Positions 40,078 through 50,500 of a stretch of 64,000 bases of DNA are shown in pieces. Positions within the stretch are counted from its first letter, which is position 1; the number at the start of each line of letters is the position of its first letter. The translations under genes and the position numbers were made by a program. The notes under the pieces were generated by a model. The model did no database searches, was not told the origin of the DNA, and saw only the letters and a program-made list of their open reading frames with translations. The stretch comes from Haematobia irritans (lineage: Eukaryota; Arthropoda; Insecta; Diptera; Muscidae): positions 148,861,526 to 148,925,525 of the forward strand of contig NC_134397.1 in the NCBI RefSeq assembly GCF_050003625.1, read 5' to 3'.

Positions 40078-40403
40078 AATTGGAATCAGCGAAAGTGTAA
40101 AGGTACGTACATTTGGATTTGTACATAATCGCAATATTGGCTCGATGCAGATAAATAATTTTTTATGGCTCGGCGCGTATGTGAATGTCTCAATTATTGA
40201 CAACATAGCCACTCCACTGGGTTTTACATTTGGCTCCTTTTTTATTGCCTGCAATTTCTTAGTTGAAGAAATTGAGAGAGGAATACTCCGAAAATTCATT
40301 TGTCTCGGGTGTCCGTTAACTTTTTTAAAAATCTTTTTACACTGCTATTCTTGTGTTTGCAAATTTCTTGCATTTGTTTTTCGGCAGCATTTACGAAAGT
40401 CGG

Positions 40404-40503
40404 CAGTGGTTGGCTGTCGTCGTTGTCATAATAGTTGATGTTGATGCGCTGTTCGACAGTAGTTGGCTGTCGTTATCGTCATAGTAGTTGACGTTGGAGC
40501 GTT
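40404..40503 (+). repeat. Two-copy 53-bp direct repeat in leader
   Basis: CAGTGGTTGGCTGTCG... at 40404 is repeated as CAGTAGTTGGCTGTCG... at 40457. Both continue through GTCATA and TAGTTGA to GTTG. A third fragment, TTGGCTGTCATACG, lies near 40518. Confidence 0.8.
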
Positions 40504-41616
40504 GCTTTCGTACATTGGCTGTCATACGTTTGCCTCGTTGTTCGTTGCATGTTGGTACGCACAACTTAAAGAGAAAAGCATTAGCTGAAGTCGATCATAT
40601 AGAGTGACGTCATAGATTTGTCACTTGGTAAATAAAATATTTTTGTTGTTGTACATCAAGTGCAAAGTAATATACGAATATTTTATTGTGGTTGCCACAT
40701 AAGAGAGCGCATGAAAGCTTCTCTTAATTTATTGTCTCTTAAGCCAACTGATTCGTTTTTGTTTTCAACCCCCATTTGCAAATACTATTGAGTGTGGATT
40801 TTTTTTGTCTCACCTCGCTCACTGCTTTGGTTGCCCATATCAAGAAGAAGCATATTGTTGGAGTTTTTGTTTTGATTAAAGTATTCTTATATGGTATGGA
40901 GTTTTATTGGCTCGACAAATTGTAAATGTTAAAAATACATCGAAACAAACTAAAAACAATAATTTTGATAGTATATGAACAAAACAAAAATTTTACGAAT
41001 ATATTTGGCTCATATATACGTATACATTACGAATTGGAAAATCTTGTTGGTATTATATTTTTTGTGCAACTTCATAGCAAAAAGGGAATTGTTAATATAC
41101 ACTATTTACACATTGAACTTGTCCCTGCAAATATTCTGAGTGGAGAACAGTTGACTTAATCTGTTTACGCGTATTGAAATTTTTATTTATATGGTTTTGG
41201 ATATATGCATACTATTGAAAATTTTATTGCCTCTATTGAGTGATCGGATTTTGTAATAATTATTTCAAATTTATATCAAAGCTATATCTGATAATTATTT
41301 GGTGAATAAATTTGCATGATTTTTTGGCTCGTTGAGAAAATTATACTACAATCAGAAATCGAAACACAAGTTCCAAATAAAAGCCGATATATTTCGTGAA
41401 TTCTGATAAATTTGAGTAATTTTCTGTTCGGTCTCGATTAATTTATTCTTAGAGCAGATAATATTCCATACACTGAGTATTTCATAAGAATAAAATTAAA
41501 CGGATTTTATTGAAATTTTGGCCCGTTGCTGTCAGTAAATTTTCGTTACTGGTTTACAAACTTTTGGTTCAAAGCAAAATCCAACCTTGAATTTTCTGCC
41601 ATCATTTGCGGTAAAC

Positions 41617-44600
41617 ATGGGTTTAGTCGAAGAATTTTTATGTCTTTGCGAAGACTTTGAGGCTCATGCTGAGCGAATGAAAGAAACCGATGCGAGTAGT
41701 TATAATGAATCGGCGATAGAGGCAGAGAAAAGTGAATTAAATGAGTTGTGGGCAGAGCTTAAGGAACAGTATAAAAAATGCAGTTCTGACCCAGAGTGTT
41801 TGAAAACGAATAAGGCCACTATTAGAAAGAGGAAAGGTGAAGTACATACGGTTTATATGAAATGTATGACAATTGTTGGAAATTGGAAAACTAAATCTGT
41901 TGTCTCGTCAGTGAGTCCGAAGACATCTTCATCTTCTGTTAGTGTTCCACCGTGTGACACAGAAGTGTTTTACGGTGATTATGTTTCATGGCCCAGCTTC
42001 CGCGATCTTTTCACGGCAATTTATATAAATAATAAGAAACTTAGCCCAGTAGAGAAATTGTACCACTTGTTTCAAAAAACAAGTGGAGAGGCTAGAGAAA
42101 TTAATCGGGGAGTACAATTGACATCAGAAGGCTTCGATATAGCGTGGTCCAATTTAAAATCTCAGTATGAAAATAAGAGAATTTTAATAAACAATCAACT
42201 GAGAATTTTATTTAATTTGCCTCATTGCTCTCAGGAGTCATCTAGTTGTCTCAAAAAGTTACATAGAGATATTTCAAACTGTATCTCAGTGCTGAAATTG
42301 TATAAAATTGATGTCGGGTCATGGGATCCAATTTTTGTGTTCCAATGCTCTTCAAAGTTACCCAAGCTCACGTTGTCGCTATGGGAACAATCGATTGGGG
42401 AGAAAACGGAACTCCCAAAATGGGAAGATTTGAGTAAATTTTTAATAGAAAGATTTCAAACCATAGAAAGCGTATCTGATATGATGAATACGCAAGAATC
42501 TGGCCCACGACATAAGAAGACTGGCAATTTCGATAATTCGAAGCAATCAAAGGTTCACCATACAAAGGTTAATACGGTGAAGTGTGTGTTGTGTAAGGAA
42601 GTGCATGAATTGAAATTTTGTCCCAAATTTCTTAATATGAACCCGAAGCAAAGAATAGCTGCAGTTAGAAGAGATAGAAGCTGCTTGAATTGTCTAGCCC
42701 GTGGTCATGGGGCAGCAAAATGTAATAGTAAGGCTACATGTACAAAATGTGGCGCTAAGCATCATACTATGTTGCATATAGTAAGAGACGAGCAACAAAG
42801 TAATCCTGGTGTAGGTAATATGTCAGGTGATTTACAGACAACACAGAATATACAGTCCGCTCCAACGCCATCCACATCTCACAATGTGAGGGCATACCAT
42901 ATGTCCGTCTGTAATAAAACAATGTTAGCTACGGCTTGGATTAATATTTTGAAAGATGGTTTGGCTCACAAAGTCAGAGCTTTAATTGACCCGTGTTCTG
43001 ATGACACATTTATCTCAAAGAAAATACAAAGATTATTGAATTTGCCAACTAAGCCCATCTCGGCCGAAGTAACAGGTTTGGGGGGTGGTGCTGTAACGCG
43101 ATGTTCTCAAATAGCGTTTTTGACAATTGGCTCAATTCTTAATAACAATTTCACTGTGGAAATTGATGCACTAGTTGTGTGCGATGTTACAGGCGATGTG
43201 CCTACTCACTCATTTGATACTTCTCTGGTTGATCAACTTCCAAATTTGGAATATGCTGATCCAAATTTCTTCCATACTGGCCCGATAGATATCCTCATTG
43301 GAGGTAATTTATACCCGTTGATTTTGCGAGAAGGAGTAAAGCACGGGATTCTTGGCTCGCTGGTGGCTCAGCAAACAGTATTTGGCTGGATTGTTACTGG
43401 CCCAGCGAATGATAGAGATTCAGGACGTGTGGTTCGAGTCTCTCACTGTACTAGGGTGTCAATTGATGAGCAATTGACTAAGTTTTGGGAGGTAGAGGAA
43501 GTTGGTAGAGACACCACTATGTCTAAGGATGATTGGCTCTGTGAAAATATTTATAGAATTACCACAAAACGAATGGCCAATGGTAGATATATGGTAGATT
43601 TACCTTTTAAGGCAGATAATCCCTTGTGTGCTTCAAAAAATTCCAATCGATATATTGCACTTTGTCAATTTTTGAGGAATGAAAAATCTTTGTCTCGAAA
43701 GCCTCAGTTGAAAGAGATGTACGATGAAGTCATCAAAGAATATTTGTCACTAGGACATATGGAGAAAGTTGAAACTCCAAATATTGAAGCCTGCGATTAT
43801 TTTTATTTGCCTCATCATGGCGTTTTTAAACCAGACAGTACCACGACCAAATTGCGTGTGGTATTTAACGCATCTTGCCCATCGGTAAATGGGAAAAGTC
43901 TTAATGACGCACTATATGTTGGCCCAGTGTTACAAAAAGACATCATTTCGTTGATATTAAATTGGCGCTTCTACAGATTCGTATTTAACGCAGATATCAC
44001 GAAGATGTATAGACAGATACTGGTCAATCGGAAACATGTCCCATACCAGCGAATTTTATATCGTGACTCTCCTGACGACGAGATTCAAGACTACCAACTT
44101 AAAACGGTAACGTTTGGCGTCAATTGCGCCCCGTTTTTGGCTCTTCGAACTTTGCTTCAGTTGGCTGAAGACGAGAAAGAGAGGTTCCCGATAGGGTCGA
44201 AAATTTTGAAAGAGAACATGTATGTTGATGACTCTTTAGTGGGAGCTCATTCCGTTTCGGAGGCCTTAGAAGCTCGAAACCAATTAATTGCGATTTTAGA
44301 ATCTGCAGGATTCCAACTAAGAAAATGGACCTCCAATAGAAGAGAAATTTTGGAAGATTTGCCTCGGGATCATTTACTCAACGAACAATTCTTAGATTTT
44401 GATGATAAGAGTTCGGTTAAGACTCTTGGCATAAGGTGGGATGCTGTCTCAGACGAATTTTATTTCGTTACGGAAAAATTGGCCCATAAAGAAACATTTA
44501 CGAAAAGAGAGGTGCTCTCGATCATAGCAAGACTTTTTGATCCATTAGGTTGGCTCTCGCCGGTAGTAATAAATGCGAAAATACTTATGCAAATGATGTG

Positions 44601-46782
44601 GCTCGATAATATTGGATGGGATGATCCAATAAAACCTTTATCATTGCTCAAATGGAAAACGTTTGTTTCAAACTATAGAGCAATTGATCAAATTAGAATA
44701 GATCGATGGTTGAATTATTCTCCGGAGTGTCGGATAGAATATCACGGATTTTGTGACTCATCAGAGCTTGCATATGCCGCCGTATTGTACGTTCGGGTGG
44801 AAGTAGGAGACATGGCTCATTCTAAATTACTTGTAGCCAAGTCAAAGGTAGCACCTATAAAGAAAATGTCTATCCCAAGGCTTGAGCTTTGTGGTGCTCT
44901 ACTTATGGCAAAATTGGCAGATTTGGTACTGCCTCAACTGCATGTGCAACCATATACGTTGTTTCTTTGGTCCGATTCAATGATAGTGTTATCTTGGCTC
45001 AAGAAACCATCACATAGTTGGACTACATTTGTAGCCAACAGGGTTGCAATTATTCATGAGAAAGTTGGGAATATTTGGGGACATGTAGGTACATCGGAAA
45101 ATCCTGCAGACCTAGCAACCCGGGGGCTGACCCCTTTTGAACTAAAGGGGAGTGATTTATGGTGGAATGGGCCATCCTGGTTACGCAAAGATAAAAGATT
45201 TTGGCCCTCAACACCACACATTACGGATACATCTTTAGAAGCAAAACCTATGCAAGTTCTTGTTGCTAGGTCAGAGGAGATGGAAGACATTTTAGACCGC
45301 TTTTCTTGTTTTTCACGGGCACTACGCGTATTATCATACGTTTTACGTTTTGTGGCGCATACTCATCGTTCTTTGAAGCGAATTTGCGTTCATGGCTCTC
45401 TTGAACTGTCGTCCGAAGAATTGACTCAGACGAAATTTAAGCTTATTACTTTGTCTCAGAAGACGTATTTTCCTGCGGAATTCAATTGTCTCAGTCGCAA
45501 ACAAAGGTTGCCGTCCAACAGTCCTCTTCTCACTCTTACCCCGTTTTTGGATAAGCACAATATTATTCGCGCTAATGGGCGCCTTGGATCTACATTGGCT
45601 CTTTCTTGCGAAGAAAGGCACCCTTTTGTCCTCGCTTGTAAAAGTAGATTGTCTCTACTTTATGTTGAGTTTATACACCGTCAAACTCTACATGGTGGCC
45701 TTCAGTTGACTCTAGCCACTATAAGACTAGAGTGCTGGATAATTCGTGCGAAAAATCTCATTAAGGCCCGAATAAATCGATGCAAAGAGTGCACGATTTC
45801 TCGTCAGCAGAGGCAGGGACAAATAATGGCTCCGCTACCAGAGGAGAGAACCACTTTTGGAAGACCTTTTGCCACAACTGGGGTCGACTATGCTGGCCCA
45901 TTCGACATCAAAAATGTCCATGGCCGAGGTTGTCGAATAACTAAAGGTTATATTTGTCTCTTTATTTGTTTTGTTACTAAAGCGGTTCACTTGGAACCAG
46001 TTGGCGACCTTTCGACACCAGCTTTCCTAGCTGCCTTCTCTCGTTTTGTCTCACGAAGGGGATGTCCACGAAAAATGTATTCGGACAACGGGAGAAACTT
46101 TGTTGGCGCTGCCAGAGATCTAGATGCAAATCTCAAAAAAGTTATCTCTCAGCTGGGTGATGAAATTGTCTCACGATATGGTTTCCAGCAAGTAGAATGG
46201 CATTTTATTCCGGCCGCAGCTCCTCATATGGGAGGGCTGTGGGAGGCCGGGGTAAAAAGTTGTAAAACACATTTGAAAAAGGTTTCTGGTCAAATCCGAC
46301 ACACTTTCGAAGAGTTCGCAACAATACTTAGCTCAATCGAATGCTGCATGAATTCTAGGCCTTTGTCTCCGCTTTCTGACAATCAAGATGATATTGCTGC
46401 CCTTACACCAGCACATTTTTTGGTTGGCTCTTCGCTTCTTTCACCAGCACAAAATGAGGAAATTCCTACAAAAATCTCGCTTCTAAATAGATGGCGTAAA
46501 ATCAAAATTATCCAACAAGAATTTTGTCGCCGTTGGAAGTCAGAATACTTGACTGAGCTCAATAAACTATTTAAATGGAAATCGCCCAGAGAAAATTTGG
46601 CTCTAAATGACCTTGTTGTCTTGCGGAATGAAAATGTTTGTCCCACCGATTGGCGACTTGGACGCATCGTTCAGCTGCACACGGGGAGAGATGGTCAAGT
46701 GAGGGTAGTCGATGTGCGAACACAAGCTGGCATCGTCACTCGCCCTGTACATAAGCTCGTGCTTCTTCCCCGAGAAAAATAA
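41617..46782 (+). CDS. gag-pol: Gag-Pol polyprotein, BEL/Pao retrotransposon
   Basis: This single 1721-codon frame encodes all retrotransposition functions. The start is taken at the ATG at 41617 (context AAACATGG); the frame is open 30 bases further up but only from a TTG. Residues 5-75 are an acidic, helical, probably coiled-coil Gag start. About 115-265 is the DUF1759 Gag domain (FYGDYVSWPSF from 118). Zinc knuckles follow: C323-x2-C-x3-H-x4-C, the canonical CCHC C356/C359/H364/C369, and C375-x2-C with histidines. About 430-595 is a DUF1758-like aspartic protease whose active-site loop reads D458-P-C-S rather than D-S/T-G. RT has the motif-A aspartate D793 and YVDD at 869-872. The A17-type region lies near 935-1040. 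RNase H has D1047, E1090, D1120 and D1165. Integrase has H1354/H1359/C1389/C1392 and the triad D1424, D1490, E1543. DUF5641 is at about 1615-1715. No env. Gag and Pol are probably separated by the element's own protease. Confidence 0.96.
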   Translation: MGLVEEFLCLCEDFEAHAERMKETDASSYNESAIEAEKSELNELWAELKEQYKKCSSDPECLKTNKATIRKRKGEVHTVYMKCMTIVGNWKTKSVVSSVSPKTSSSSVSVPPCDTEVFYGDYVSWPSFRDLFTAIYINNKKLSPVEKLYHLFQKTSGEAREINRGVQLTSEGFDIAWSNLKSQYENKRILINNQLRILFNLPHCSQESSSCLKKLHRDISNCISVLKLYKIDVGSWDPIFVFQCSSKLPKLTLSLWEQSIGEKTELPKWEDLSKFLIERFQTIESVSDMMNTQESGPRHKKTGNFDNSKQSKVHHTKVNTVKCVLCKEVHELKFCPKFLNMNPKQRIAAVRRDRSCLNCLARGHGAAKCNSKATCTKCGAKHHTMLHIVRDEQQSNPGVGNMSGDLQTTQNIQSAPTPSTSHNVRAYHMSVCNKTMLATAWINILKDGLAHKVRALIDPCSDDTFISKKIQRLLNLPTKPISAEVTGLGGGAVTRCSQIAFLTIGSILNNNFTVEIDALVVCDVTGDVPTHSFDTSLVDQLPNLEYADPNFFHTGPIDILIGGNLYPLILREGVKHGILGSLVAQQTVFGWIVTGPANDRDSGRVVRVSHCTRVSIDEQLTKFWEVEEVGRDTTMSKDDWLCENIYRITTKRMANGRYMVDLPFKADNPLCASKNSNRYIALCQFLRNEKSLSRKPQLKEMYDEVIKEYLSLGHMEKVETPNIEACDYFYLPHHGVFKPDSTTTKLRVVFNASCPSVNGKSLNDALYVGPVLQKDIISLILNWRFYRFVFNADITKMYRQILVNRKHVPYQRILYRDSPDDEIQDYQLKTVTFGVNCAPFLALRTLLQLAEDEKERFPIGSKILKENMYVDDSLVGAHSVSEALEARNQLIAILESAGFQLRKWTSNRREILEDLPRDHLLNEQFLDFDDKSSVKTLGIRWDAVSDEFYFVTEKLAHKETFTKREVLSIIARLFDPLGWLSPVVINAKILMQMMWLDNIGWDDPIKPLSLLKWKTFVSNYRAIDQIRIDRWLNYSPECRIEYHGFCDSSELAYAAVLYVRVEVGDMAHSKLLVAKSKVAPIKKMSIPRLELCGALLMAKLADLVLPQLHVQPYTLFLWSDSMIVLSWLKKPSHSWTTFVANRVAIIHEKVGNIWGHVGTSENPADLATRGLTPFELKGSDLWWNGPSWLRKDKRFWPSTPHITDTSLEAKPMQVLVARSEEMEDILDRFSCFSRALRVLSYVLRFVAHTHRSLKRICVHGSLELSSEELTQTKFKLITLSQKTYFPAEFNCLSRKQRLPSNSPLLTLTPFLDKHNIIRANGRLGSTLALSCEERHPFVLACKSRLSLLYVEFIHRQTLHGGLQLTLATIRLECWIIRAKNLIKARINRCKECTISRQQRQGQIMAPLPEERTTFGRPFATTGVDYAGPFDIKNVHGRGCRITKGYICLFICFVTKAVHLEPVGDLSTPAFLAAFSRFVSRRGCPRKMYSDNGRNFVGAARDLDANLKKVISQLGDEIVSRYGFQQVEWHFIPAAAPHMGGLWEAGVKSCKTHLKKVSGQIRHTFEEFATILSSIECCMNSRPLSPLSDNQDDIAALTPAHFLVGSSLLSPAQNEEIPTKISLLNRWRKIKIIQQEFCRRWKSEYLTELNKLFKWKSPRENLALNDLVVLRNENVCPTDWRLGRIVQLHTGRDGQVRVVDVRTQAGIVTRPVHKLVLLPREK

Positions 46783-47109
46783 CTAACTAAATATCCGTCA
46801 GCCCATTACCTTACATTTGTCTTTTTGTTTTGGACCAATCAAGATTGATGTCGAGTTGGACAAACATCACATTTCAAATTAAATTCAAACTTTATGTATA
46901 CAATTTTCTCTTGAAATATTTATTATTTGAATTTCGATTAAATTCTTTAAACGTTGGCTCATTATAAATTGGATTTTTCGTAATCAATATGAATTGTTAT
47001 TTAACGAATTTTTATACTCTTTTTTATATTCTCTTTTTTATATAAACTTATGTTATACCACTAAATTCTATTATTTCTATTATTTGTTTTTGTTTTGCAC
47101 AGTTGGTGC
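46783..47109 (+). other. 3' untranslated region of the retrotransposon
   Basis: This AT-rich stretch of 327 bp lies between the gag-pol stop and the polypurine tract. It has no long reading frame, so no envelope gene is present. One TTGGCTC heptamer lies at about 46953. Confidence 0.8.
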
Positions 47110-47122
47110 AAGGGGGGCGGTA
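47110..47122 (+). promoter_or_regulatory. Polypurine tract
   Basis: AAGGGGGGCGGTA ends exactly where the right LTR begins. It is the expected plus-strand primer site, although one C and the final T interrupt the purine run. Confidence 0.85.
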
Positions 47123-47560
47123 TGTTCACGTAAGCATTGGACCCACTGTATTGAGTGGTATTACGTGAACAGATCGCCTTTGCTCTCTGCCGTTTGCCTC
47201 TCTCACTCTAATTTCGTTAAGTTCTATTTCGTTAAGTTTTACATTGAAGTGTCAAAAGGGACATTCAATTAATCCAAGTTTTCCTTCTTACAGTTGTTCT
47301 TTTAATCCAACAAGAGGCAGACGGCAGTGAATAGTGAAAGATTAAATTAAAGTAGAGACAATAATGAAATAAATAGTGATTTACCGTTTGTATTTGGAAC
47401 AATAAGAAAACACTATTTTAAATAAATAAGCTAAAGTGAAATTCAAACGAAGTGTGGTTATTTACCAGAGGCAAAATAAATACGCGTTGCCCCAGCATTG
47501 TGGCCCTTACTCACGGTTGAGGTAACATAAATATATAAAGATTAGTGCCCCAGCTAAACA
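47123..47560 (+). repeat. 3' LTR, 438 bp
   Basis: Base-by-base reading against 39621-40058 showed no difference. It carries the same hairpin (47123-47133 with 47161-47171) and the same AATAAA hexamers. It follows the polypurine tract immediately. Confidence 0.96.
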
Positions 47561-47565
47561 GGACG
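47561..47565. repeat. Target site duplication, right (GGACG)
   Basis: GGACG follows the terminal CA of the right LTR. Removing the element and one copy restores GCTATAGGACGCATATTT, a normal satellite junction. Confidence 0.95.
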
Positions 47566-50500
47566 CATATTTAAGGAGATATGGGCAAAAGAAGTTTTTC
47601 ATATAAAAATTTCAATTTTTTTTAGGTTTTGTGTGAATTTTTCAATTTTTTGGGGGTGGTCACGAATTAAAGTCCTTTTCGCTCTAGGACGCATATTTAA
47701 GGAGATATGGGCAAAAAAGTTTTTCATATAAAAATTTCATTTTTTTTAGGTTTTGGGTGGATTTTTCAATTTTTTGGGGGTGGTCACGAATTAAAGTCCT
47801 TTTCGCTCTAGGACGCATATTTAAGGAGATATGTGCAAAAGAAGTTTTTCATATACAAATTTCAATTTTTTTAGGTTTTGGGTGGATTTTTCAATTTTTT
47901 GGGGGTGGTCACGAATTAGAGTCCTTTTCGCTATAGGACGCTTAGTTTAGGAGATATGGGCAAAAGAAGTTTTTCATATAAAAATTTCAATTTTTTTAGG
48001 TTTTGGGTGGATTTTTCAATTTTTTGGGTGTGGTCACGAATAAAAGTCCTTTTCGCTCTAGGACGCATATTTAAGGAGATATGGGCAAAAGAAGTTTTTC
48101 ATATAAAAATTTCAATTTTTTTGGGTTTTGGGTGGATTTTTCAATTTTTTGGGGGTGGCCACGAATTAAAGTCCTTTTCGCTCTAGGACGCATATTTAAG
48201 GAGATATGGGCAAAAGAAGTTTTTCATATAAAAATTTCAATTATTTTTAGATTTTGGGTGAATTTTTAAATTTTTTGGGGGTGGTCACGAATTAAAGTCC
48301 TTTTCGCTCTAGGACGCATATTTAAGGAGATATGGGCAAAAGAAGTTTTTCATATAAAAATTTCAATTTGTTCAGGTTTTGGGTGGATTTTTCAATTTTT
48401 TTGGGGGTGGTCACGAATTAAAGTCCTTTTCGCTCTAGGATGCTTAGTTTAGGAGATATGGGCAAAAGAAGTTTTTCATATAAAAATTTCAATTTTTTTA
48501 GGTTTTGGGTGGATTTTTCAATTTTTTGGGTGTGGTCACGAATAAAAGTCCTTTTCGCTCTAGGACGCATATTTAAGGAGATATGGTCAAAAGAAGTTTT
48601 TCATATAAAAATTTCAATTTTTTTAGGTTTTGGGTGGATTTTTCAATTTTTTGGGTGTGGTCACGAATAAAAGTCCTTTTCGCTCTAGGACGCATATTTA
48701 AGGAGATATGGGCAAAAGAAGTTTTTCATATAAAAATTTAAATTTTTTTAGGTTTTGGGTGGATTTTTCAATTTTTTGTGGGTGGCCACGAATTAAAGTC
48801 CTTTTCGCTATAGGACGCATATTTAAGGAGATATGGGCAAAAGAAGTTTTTCATATAAAAATTTCAATTTTTTTTAGGTTTTGTGTGAATTTTTCAATTT
48901 TTTGGGGGTGGTCACGAATTAAAGTCCTTTTCGCTCTAGGACGCATATTTAAGGAGATATGGGCAAAAAAGTTTTTCATATAATAATTTCAATTTGTTCA
49001 GGTTTTGGGTGGATTTTTCAATTTTTTTGGGGGTGGTCACGAATTAAAGTCCTTTTCGCTCTAGGACGCATATTTAAAGAGATATGGGCAAAAGAAGTTT
49101 TTCATATAAAAATTTCATGTTTTTTAGGTTTTGGGTGGATTTTTCAATTTTTTTGGGGTGGTCACGAATTAAAGTCCTTTTCGCTCTAGGACGCATATTT
49201 AAGGAGATATGGGCAAGAGAAGTTTTTCATATAAAACTTTCAATTTTTTTAGGTTTTGGGTGGATTTTTCAATTTTTTGGGGGTGGTCACGAATTAAAGT
49301 CCTTTTCGCTCTAGGACGCTTAGTTTAGGAGATATGGGCAAAAGAAGTTTTTCATATAAAAATTTCAATTTTTTTAGGTTTTGGGTGGATTTTTCAATTT
49401 TTTGGGGGTGGTCACGAATTAAAGTCCTTTTCGCTCTAGGACGCTTAGTTTAGGAGATATGGGCAAAAGAAGTTTTTCATATAAAAATTTAAATTTTTTT
49501 TAGGTTTTGGGTGGATTTTTCAATTTTTTGGGGGTGGTCACGAATTAAAGTTCTTTTCGCTCTAGGACGCATATTTAAGGAGATATGGGCAAAAGAAGTT
49601 TTTCATATAAAAATTTCAATTTTTTTAGGTTTTGGGTGGATTTTTCAATTTTTTGGGGGTGGTCACGAATTAAAGTCCTTTTCGCTCTAGGACGCATATT
49701 TAAGGAGATATGTGCAAAAGAAGTTTTTCATATACAAATTTCAATTTTTTTAGGTTTTGGGTGGATTTTTCAATTTTTTGGGGGTGGTCACGAATTAGAG
49801 TCCTTTTCGCTATAGGACGCTTAGTTTAGGAGATATGGGCAAAAAAAGTTTTTCATATAAAAATTTCAATTTTTTTAGGTTTTGGGTGGATTTTTCAATT
49901 TTTTGGGTGTGGTCACGAATAAAAGTCCTTTTCGCTCTAGGACGCATATTTAAGGAGATATGGGCAAAAGAAGTTTTTCATATAAAAATTTCAATTTTTT
50001 TAGGTTTTGGGTGGATTTTTCAATTGTTTGGGGGTGGCCACGAATTAAAGTCCTTTTCGCTATAGGACGCATATTTAAGGAGATATGGGCAAAAGAAGTT
50101 TTTCATATAAAAATTTCAATTTTTTTTAGGTTTTGGGTGAATTTTTCAATTTTTTGGGGGTGGTCACGAATTAAAGTCCTTTTCGCTCTAGGACGCATAT
50201 TTAAGGAGATATGGGCAAAAGAAGTTTTTCATATAAAAATTTCAATTTGTTCAGGTTTTGGGTGGATTTTTCAATTTTTTTGGGGGTGGTCACGAATTAA
50301 AGTCCTTTTCGCTCTAGGACGCTTAGTTTAGGAGATATGGGCAAAAGAAGTTTTTCATATAAAAATTTCAATTTTTTTAGGTTTTGGGTGGATTTTTCAA
50401 TTTTTTGGGTGTGGTCACGAATAAAAGTCCTTTTCGCTCTAGGACGCATATTTAAGGAGATATGGGCAAAAGAAGTTTTTCATATAAAAATTTCAATTTT

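Larger units (their letters stand above)
40059..41616 (+). other. Long untranslated leader of the retrotransposon
   Basis: There are 1558 bp between LTR and gag start, long for this class. No ATG-started frame of note lies in it. A 131-codon frame from the GTG at 40043 overlaps the LTR and resembles no known family. It contains two copies of a block of about 45 bp at 53-bp period (40404 and 40457, TTGGCTGTCG...GTCATA.TAGTTGA.GTTG) and several TTGGCTC/TTGTCTC heptamers. It probably includes the packaging and dimerisation signals, which is inference from position only. Confidence 0.7.
39621..47560 (+). mobile_element. Intact BEL/Pao LTR retrotransposon (7940 bp)
   Basis: Two 438-bp LTRs (TG...CA) that read identical by eye flank a leader, one gag-pol frame and a purine-rich tract. 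The 5-bp GGACG duplication marks a simple insertion. The polyprotein has the BEL/Pao domain order: DUF1759 Gag, zinc knuckles, DUF1758-type protease, RT, Pao A17-type region, RNase H, H2C2/rve integrase, DUF5641. No env-like frame follows pol. No stop, frameshift or deletion was found. The element appears to have all parts needed for its own retrotransposition, and identical LTRs indicate a recent insertion. Its base composition is unlike the satellite. The genus within BEL/Pao cannot be fixed without a tree. Confidence 0.96.

Noticed and set aside
40043..40438. 131-codon frame at the start of the retrotransposon leader
   Set aside because: It begins at a GTG inside the LTR, resembles no Gag or accessory protein, and the real Gag starts at 41617.
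41587..41616. Upstream TTG start for the Gag-Pol frame
   Set aside because: TTG initiation is not expected in a fly; the ATG at 41617 has a good context.
42368..46667. Antisense frames inside gag-pol (63-94 codons)
   Set aside because: They are shadows of a well-supported sense-strand coding region.
46994..47272. 92-codon frame near the right LTR as a possible env remnant
   Set aside because: It is low-complexity, Tyr/Phe/Leu-rich AT sequence running through the PPT into the LTR. No signal-peptide plus fusion or glycoprotein structure was seen.
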